Of a stretch of DNA of 23,693 nucleotides, positions 20,831 to 23,693 are shown one piece after another. How positions within the stretch are numbered: position 1 is the first letter of the stretch; every line of letters starts with the position of its first letter. The stretch is from positions 1 to 23,693 of the forward strand of contig CAZNYC010000060.1 in the NCBI GenBank assembly GCA_964577175.1. Reading direction: 5' to 3'. The notes beneath the pieces were generated by a model that was not told where the DNA came from, made no database searches, and saw nothing but the letters and a program-made list of their open reading frames with translations. The translations under genes were made by a program, and so were the position numbers. This DNA is from BS750m-G62 sp964577175 (GTDB taxonomy: Bacteria; Planctomycetota; Phycisphaerae; FEN-1346).

Positions 20831-20858
20831 TTGACTCCCGCGGCGCAGTGGGTACCCT
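20831..20858 (+). promoter_or_regulatory. Predicted promoter for the 26-residue membrane ORF
   Basis: TTGACT (-35) and TACCCT (-10) are 16 bases apart. Transcription would start near 20866, giving a leader of about 53 nt that includes the ribosome site AAGGAG. Confidence 0.5.
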
Positions 20859-20918
20859 TGGCGGGTGTCCGATGGTTGTCCGCGATGAACAGATGTGCGC
20901 GGGGGAAGGAGACGATCC

Positions 20919-20999
20919 ATGTATTATGTGCTACTGGTTCTCGCCCTGATCGCCCTGATCGTGATCTTCGTCATCGTGCGCAAGAAACAGCAGCAGTAG
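20919..20999 (+). CDS. 26-residue single-helix membrane protein
   Basis: A tiny ORF encoding an N-terminal MYYVLL, then a continuous run of leucine, isoleucine, valine, alanine and phenylalanine of about 18 residues, and a C-terminal RKKQQQ. It is a single membrane helix with a positive end, expected to sit with the C-terminus in the cytoplasm. The evidence for reality is the strong AAGGAG ribosome site eight bases before the ATG and a promoter-like sequence upstream. Function is unknown; such peptides often regulate larger membrane complexes. It stands alone, with no gene directly adjoining. Confidence 0.6.
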   Translation: MYYVLLVLALIALIVIFVIVRKKQQQ

Positions 21000-21316
21000 A
21001 TCGCCGGCGGTGCGGGCCCGCGGGCCGCGCGCCGGGGCGAGGCATCGGCGGACCGGACGGGCTCGCCCGCGCGGGCTGTTCCGGTCCGTACTCTATCGGG
21101 GCTTGGCCGAGGCGGCGGCATGGGTGGGGCAGGTGCCACGGATGGCTTGCCAATCCGTGCCGACGAACGGGACCACGCGGTGTGACAAGCAACCCGTGGC
21201 ACGGGCGCCGGGGGCTTTTTGCTTGCATCGTCCGCCGGCCCGCATAGGCGGACGTGTTGGCAGGTAAATGGTATTGACGCGAGGACGGCCGGCACGCCGT
21301 CCGGAAGGAGAGGTTC
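21000..21316. other. Gene-free spacer with GTGCCACGG palindrome
   Basis: No gene is seen. Outer arms GTGCCACGG (21133-21141) and CCGTGGCAC (21194-21202) enclose a hairpin, CACGGAT facing ATCCGTG around GGCTTGCC, at about 21138-21160. A small stem GGACGG/CCGTCC (21283-21302) ends just before the ribosome site of the next gene. Confidence 0.6.
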
Positions 21317-21865
21317 ATGCACGAGGTCCGGATCACGACCGGCAAAATCGAAATGCTCGCCACGCTGAACGATGCGCCTACGGCCGAACGCATCTGGGAC
21401 GCCCTGCCCATCGAGAGCACGGTCAACACGTGGGGACAGGAGATCTACTTCAGCGTCCCCGTCCAGTGCGACCTGGGCCCCGAGGCCCGCGACCGCATGG
21501 ACATCGGCGAAGTGGCCTACTGGCCCACCGGCAGCGCGTTCTGCGTCTTCTTCGGCAAGACGCCCGCCTCCAAGAGCGACGAGCCCCGGGCGGCCAGCCC
21601 CGTCAACCCGATCGGACGGTGCGAGGGCGACGTGAAGGTCTTCCGCCAGGTCCGCGAGGGCGACACGGTCCGCCTCGAACGCATCGAGCCGGAGGAGGTG
21701 ACCCCCGAACCGGAAGCCGGCGAGGCCGAGACCGAGACCGAAACCGCCGAGACCGCCGCCGAGGCGGGAAGCGACGAATCGGCCGATACCGACGAAGCGG
21801 CCGACGACGCCGCCAAGACGGAAAGCCCCGCCGACGAGGCCGAGGACGAAACGAAGAACGAGTGA
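21317..21865 (+). CDS. Cyclophilin-like fold protein with acidic tail
   Basis: A 182-residue protein. Residues 1 to about 125 resemble the small cyclophilin-like family (TM1367 type): VRITTGKIEMLATLNDAPTA, then IWDALPIESTVNTWGQEIYF, then MDIGEVAYWPTGSAFCVFFG. Members share the cyclophilin barrel, but peptidyl-prolyl isomerase activity is not established for them. From about residue 130 the chain becomes a low-complexity tail of glutamate, aspartate, alanine and threonine, rare in this family and probably disordered. AAGGAG lies seven to eight bases before the ATG. The acidic tail resembles the C-terminus of NusA nearby, probably by composition only. Confidence 0.82.
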   Translation: MHEVRITTGKIEMLATLNDAPTAERIWDALPIESTVNTWGQEIYFSVPVQCDLGPEARDRMDIGEVAYWPTGSAFCVFFGKTPASKSDEPRAASPVNPIGRCEGDVKVFRQVREGDTVRLERIEPEEVTPEPEAGEAETETETAETAAEAGSDESADTDEAADDAAKTESPADEAEDETKNE

Positions 21866-21882
21866 CCTGAATCGGACCGGCG

Positions 21883-21910
21883 CACGGCCGGACAAGACCG
21901 GCCGTGGCAC
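21883..21910. repeat. Second copy of the CCGGCCGTGGCAC hairpin repeat
   Basis: ACGGCCGG and CCGGCCGT pair over a six-base loop, followed by GGCAC. It matches 20745-20772 with two differences and lies just after the cyclophilin-like gene, so it may also serve as a transcript end. Confidence 0.6.
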
Positions 21911-21955
21911 AGGTAAGCGACGGCCGAGACGCGGCCGGACGGCCGAAAAAAGCGG

Positions 21956-21984
21956 TTGACGCCGCCCCGGCCGTCCCGTAGAGT
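21956..21984 (+). promoter_or_regulatory. Predicted promoter upstream of nusA
   Basis: TTGACG (-35) and TAGAGT (-10) with exactly 17 bases between. Transcription would begin near 21991, six bases before the first of three consecutive perfect hairpins. Confidence 0.6.
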
Positions 21985-22119
21985 TGCAGCATACATCCCG
22001 CGGAAGCGGGAACGCGCGGCGGCCGACGCCGCGGGGGCGCAGGAAGTTTGCGCCCCAACGCTATGCGCTCGAAGGGCCCGCCGTGACGGCGGCGGACGCA
22101 CTCAAGGAAAGACGACACG

Positions 22120-22260
22120 ATGACGGCAGACGGCCGAGCGAATGCGGCGGACGCCCAAGCCCCGACGGGCCGGCGGGTGCCGCACGCCGTCTGCCCACGC
22201 AGCGACCATACGGGCAAGGCCATCCGGATGGAGCCTGAGCATGTAGCCACCGCCGGTTAA
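22120..22260 (+). CDS. Possible 46-residue ORF inside the nusA-upstream RNA
   Basis: An ATG preceded by CAAGGAAAG at ten bases opens a 46-residue frame containing one cysteine and ending in HVATAG. Third-position G+C is lower than in neighbouring genes, and the 10-bp helix of the candidate RNA lies within it, so it may not be coding. If translated it could be a leader peptide acting on the terminator downstream. Confidence 0.25.
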   Translation: MTADGRANAADAQAPTGRRVPHAVCPRSDHTGKAIRMEPEHVATAG

Positions 22261-22310
22261 CGCGAGGCGAGGTGCGTGCCCGTCTCTCCGCGAGTGCGGA
22301 GGCGGCCGAT

Positions 22311-22345
22311 AGTGGGGTCGGGTCGTGGTCCCACTTTTTTGTTTG
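22311..22345 (+). terminator. Intrinsic terminator 55 bases before nusA
   Basis: AGTGGGGTC (22311-22319) pairs with GGTCCCACT (22327-22335) through nine pairs, two of them G-U, over a seven-base loop. TTTTTTGTTT follows. It is the only textbook hairpin-plus-U-tract in the window. Confidence 0.85.
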
Positions 22346-22400
22346 GCGGCAGCGAGCGACCGGTTGGCATCGCACGGCCCGAGTGGGAGTGAGTGATCGA

Positions 22401-23693
22401 ATGAATGGACCCGATCTGGTCCGGATCGTCGACGCGATCCGGCGCGAACGCAATATCGACGCCGAGGTGGTGTTCCAGGGCATCGAGGCGGCGCTGGCCT
22501 CGGCCGCCAAGAAACACTTCGCCTCCGCCGAGGAAGCGATCGTCGCGATCGACCGCGAAACCGGGGACATCACCGCCTCCATCGAAGGCCGGCCCATCGA
22601 CCCCACCGTCCTCGGACGCATCGCCGCCCAGACCGCCAAGCAGGTCATCATCCAGAAGATCCGCGAAGCCGAACGCGCCAGCCTCATGGAGGATTACGGC
22701 GACCAGGTGGGCACGGTCATCTCCGGCCAGGTGACGCGGGTGGACCACGGCAACGCGGTGGTCAGCCTCGGCCGGGGCGAGGGGTTCCTGCCCCGCAGCG
22801 AACAGATTCCCGGCGAGACGCTCCACGTGGGCGACCGCATCCGGGCGCTGATTATCGAGGTCCGCGAGTCGGGGTCCGGCGTCAAGATCGTCATCTCGCG
22901 GATCCATCCGGACCTGATCATCCGCCTGTTCGAACTCGAGGTGCCCGAGGTCGCCGACCGCGTCATCCAGATCGAGGCCATCGCCCGCGAGGCCGGCCAC
23001 CGGACCAAGGCGGCCGTCTCCAGCGTCGACAGCCGCGTCGACGCCGTCGGCGCGTGCGTGGGCATCCGCGGCAGCCGCATCAAGAACATCGTCGAGGAGG
23101 TGGCCGGCGAGAAGATCGACATCGTCCGCTACAACGAGTCGAGCCAGGTCTTCATTGCCAACGCGCTGAAGCCGGCCGAGATCCGCGAGACGCTCCTGAA
23201 CCCGGACATCAACCGCGCCACCGTCCTCGTGGCCGAAGACCAGTTGAGCCTGGCCATCGGCAAGAAGGGGCAGAACGTGCGTCTGGCGGCCCGGCTGACG
23301 GGGTGGAATATCGATATCCTGACGCCCGCCGAATACGAGCAGCAGCGGGCCAACGCCGCCGACCAACTCGCCGGCCTCGACGCCGTCGGACCCGACCTGG
23401 CCGAGGAACTCCTTGAGGCCGGGTACATCAGCCTCGCCGACGTCGCCGAGGCCGACCCCGAACGCCTCGCCGCCTTCGGTGTCTCGAACGAGGAGGCCCA
23501 GGAGATTATCCAGCAGGTGGGCGAACTGGTCGTGGCGCTGGAGGCCCAGGCCGCCGAGGAAGCCAAGGCCGCCGCGGCCGCCGAGGCTGAAGCGGCCGAA
23601 GCCGAGGAAGCCGGCGAGGAAACCGAAGAAACCCCCGTGCAAGCCGGCGAAGCCCTCGAAGAGGCCCCCGAGGGCGGCGAGGAAACCGAAGAA
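22401..23693 (+). CDS. nusA: Transcription factor NusA (3' end beyond window)
   Basis: The first 431 codons of NusA, which binds RNA polymerase and governs pausing, termination and antitermination. Domains in order: the N-terminal polymerase-binding domain (MNGPDLVRIVDAIRRE to about residue 110); an S1 domain (GTVISGQVTRVDHGNAVV); the KH1 domain with VGIRGSRIKNIVEEVAGEKI; and the KH2 domain with AIGKKGQNVRLAARLTGW. A helical segment (LAEELLEAGYISLADVAEAD) resembling a C-terminal helix-hairpin-helix follows, then an acidic alanine-glutamate tail still open at the window edge. Start ATG at 22401 follows GGGAG at about 11 bases. The usual upstream neighbour rimP is missing; a terminator and candidate RNA occupy that place. 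Confidence 0.95.
   Translation, partial: MNGPDLVRIVDAIRRERNIDAEVVFQGIEAALASAAKKHFASAEEAIVAIDRETGDITASIEGRPIDPTVLGRIAAQTAKQVIIQKIREAERASLMEDYGDQVGTVISGQVTRVDHGNAVVSLGRGEGFLPRSEQIPGETLHVGDRIRALIIEVRESGSGVKIVISRIHPDLIIRLFELEVPEVADRVIQIEAIAREAGHRTKAAVSSVDSRVDAVGACVGIRGSRIKNIVEEVAGEKIDIVRYNESSQVFIANALKPAEIRETLLNPDINRATVLVAEDQLSLAIGKKGQNVRLAARLTGWNIDILTPAEYEQQRANAADQLAGLDAVGPDLAEELLEAGYISLADVAEADPERLAAFGVSNEEAQEIIQQVGELVVALEAQAAEEAKAAAAAEAEAAEAEEAGEETEETPVQAGEALEEAPEGGEETEE

Larger units (their letters stand above)
21991..22345 (+). ncRNA. Candidate structured RNA or nusA leader, about 350 nt
   Basis: From the predicted start point the RNA can form perfect hairpins one after another: CCCGC-GGAA-GCGGG (21997-22010), CGCGGCG-5-CGCCGCG (22015-22033), GGGGCGCA-7-TGCGCCCC (22034-22056) and CCGCCG-TGA-CGGCGG (22078-22092). 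A long-range 10-bp perfect helix follows, GGCAGACGGC (22125-22134) with GCCGTCTGCC (22186-22195). Then come CTCCGC-GAGT-GCGGAG (22286-22301) and an intrinsic terminator. I could not match it to tmRNA, RNase P, SRP or 6S RNA. It may be an independent small RNA or an attenuating leader for nusA. Confidence 0.55.

Noticed and set aside
21935..21955. Terminator with A-run upstream of nusA (GGCCGAAAAAAGC)
   Set aside because: On the plus strand the tract is A, not T; no good stem precedes the T-run when read on the minus strand, and no minus-strand gene needs it.
21991..22345. tmRNA, RNase P RNA, SRP RNA or 6S RNA
   Set aside because: None of the conserved core sequences (such as the RNase P GGAAAGTCC core, the SRP GGAAGCAGCC loop, or a tRNA-like 3' end) is present.

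Overview
This window looks like a scaffold from a metagenome-assembled genome of a high-GC planctomycete or close relative. The reasons are very high G+C with almost all third codon positions G or C, a futalosine-type menaquinone gene set, a Tat-exported sulfatase, a PEP-CTERM-anchored secreted protein, a TPR-tailed O-antigen-ligase-like protein, and many GC-rich palindromic intergenic repeats. Taxonomy is inferred from gene content only. Four runs of exactly 100 N mark scaffold joins, and all four lie in repeats.

Layout. 1-211 is repeat-bearing non-coding DNA. 212-6527 is a plus-strand menaquinone block: a UbiD-type decarboxylase, the MenG/UbiE methyltransferase, a zinc-ribbon/membrane/TPR protein of unknown role, the UbiX flavin prenyltransferase and a UbiA-type prenyltransferase. 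A Tat-exported sulfatase (6621-8105) separates these from aminofutalosine synthase mqnE and a small lipoprotein (8260-9869). A 207-bp inverted-repeat element (9890-10096) lies between this block and a minus-strand 6-phosphofructokinase. A minus-strand PEP-CTERM protein with an internal duplication follows (11400-13481). 13482-14432 is almost 1 kb of structured leader, tandem repeats and inverted-repeat elements. Then come comB (plus), hicBA (minus) and a divergent DUF4258/antitoxin-like pair (plus). 16430-20671 is a tightly overlapping polysaccharide operon: DUF4416, a WecA/MraY-type phosphoglycosyl transferase, and an O-antigen-ligase-like protein with a TPR tail. The right end holds a 26-residue membrane ORF, a cyclophilin-like protein with an acidic tail, a hairpin-rich region with its own promoter and intrinsic terminator, and nusA, which runs off the window.

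How the genes work together. UbiX makes the prenylated flavin used by UbiD; UbiD, the UbiA-type enzyme and MenG act late in menaquinone synthesis, while MqnE acts early in the futalosine route. mqnA, mqnB, mqnC and mqnD are not in the window. The DUF4416-WecA-ligase genes probably start and polymerise or ligate a surface glycan.

The strongest unexplained signal is a 96-bp palindromic element that can be drawn as an exact four-way cruciform with no unpaired junction bases. It occurs between genes and also, in frame, inside the O-antigen-ligase-like gene, where its right end leads straight into a 15-bp coding minisatellite. A second, 28-bp palindrome also occurs both between genes and inside that gene. 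The other leading candidate is the hairpin-rich RNA upstream of nusA.
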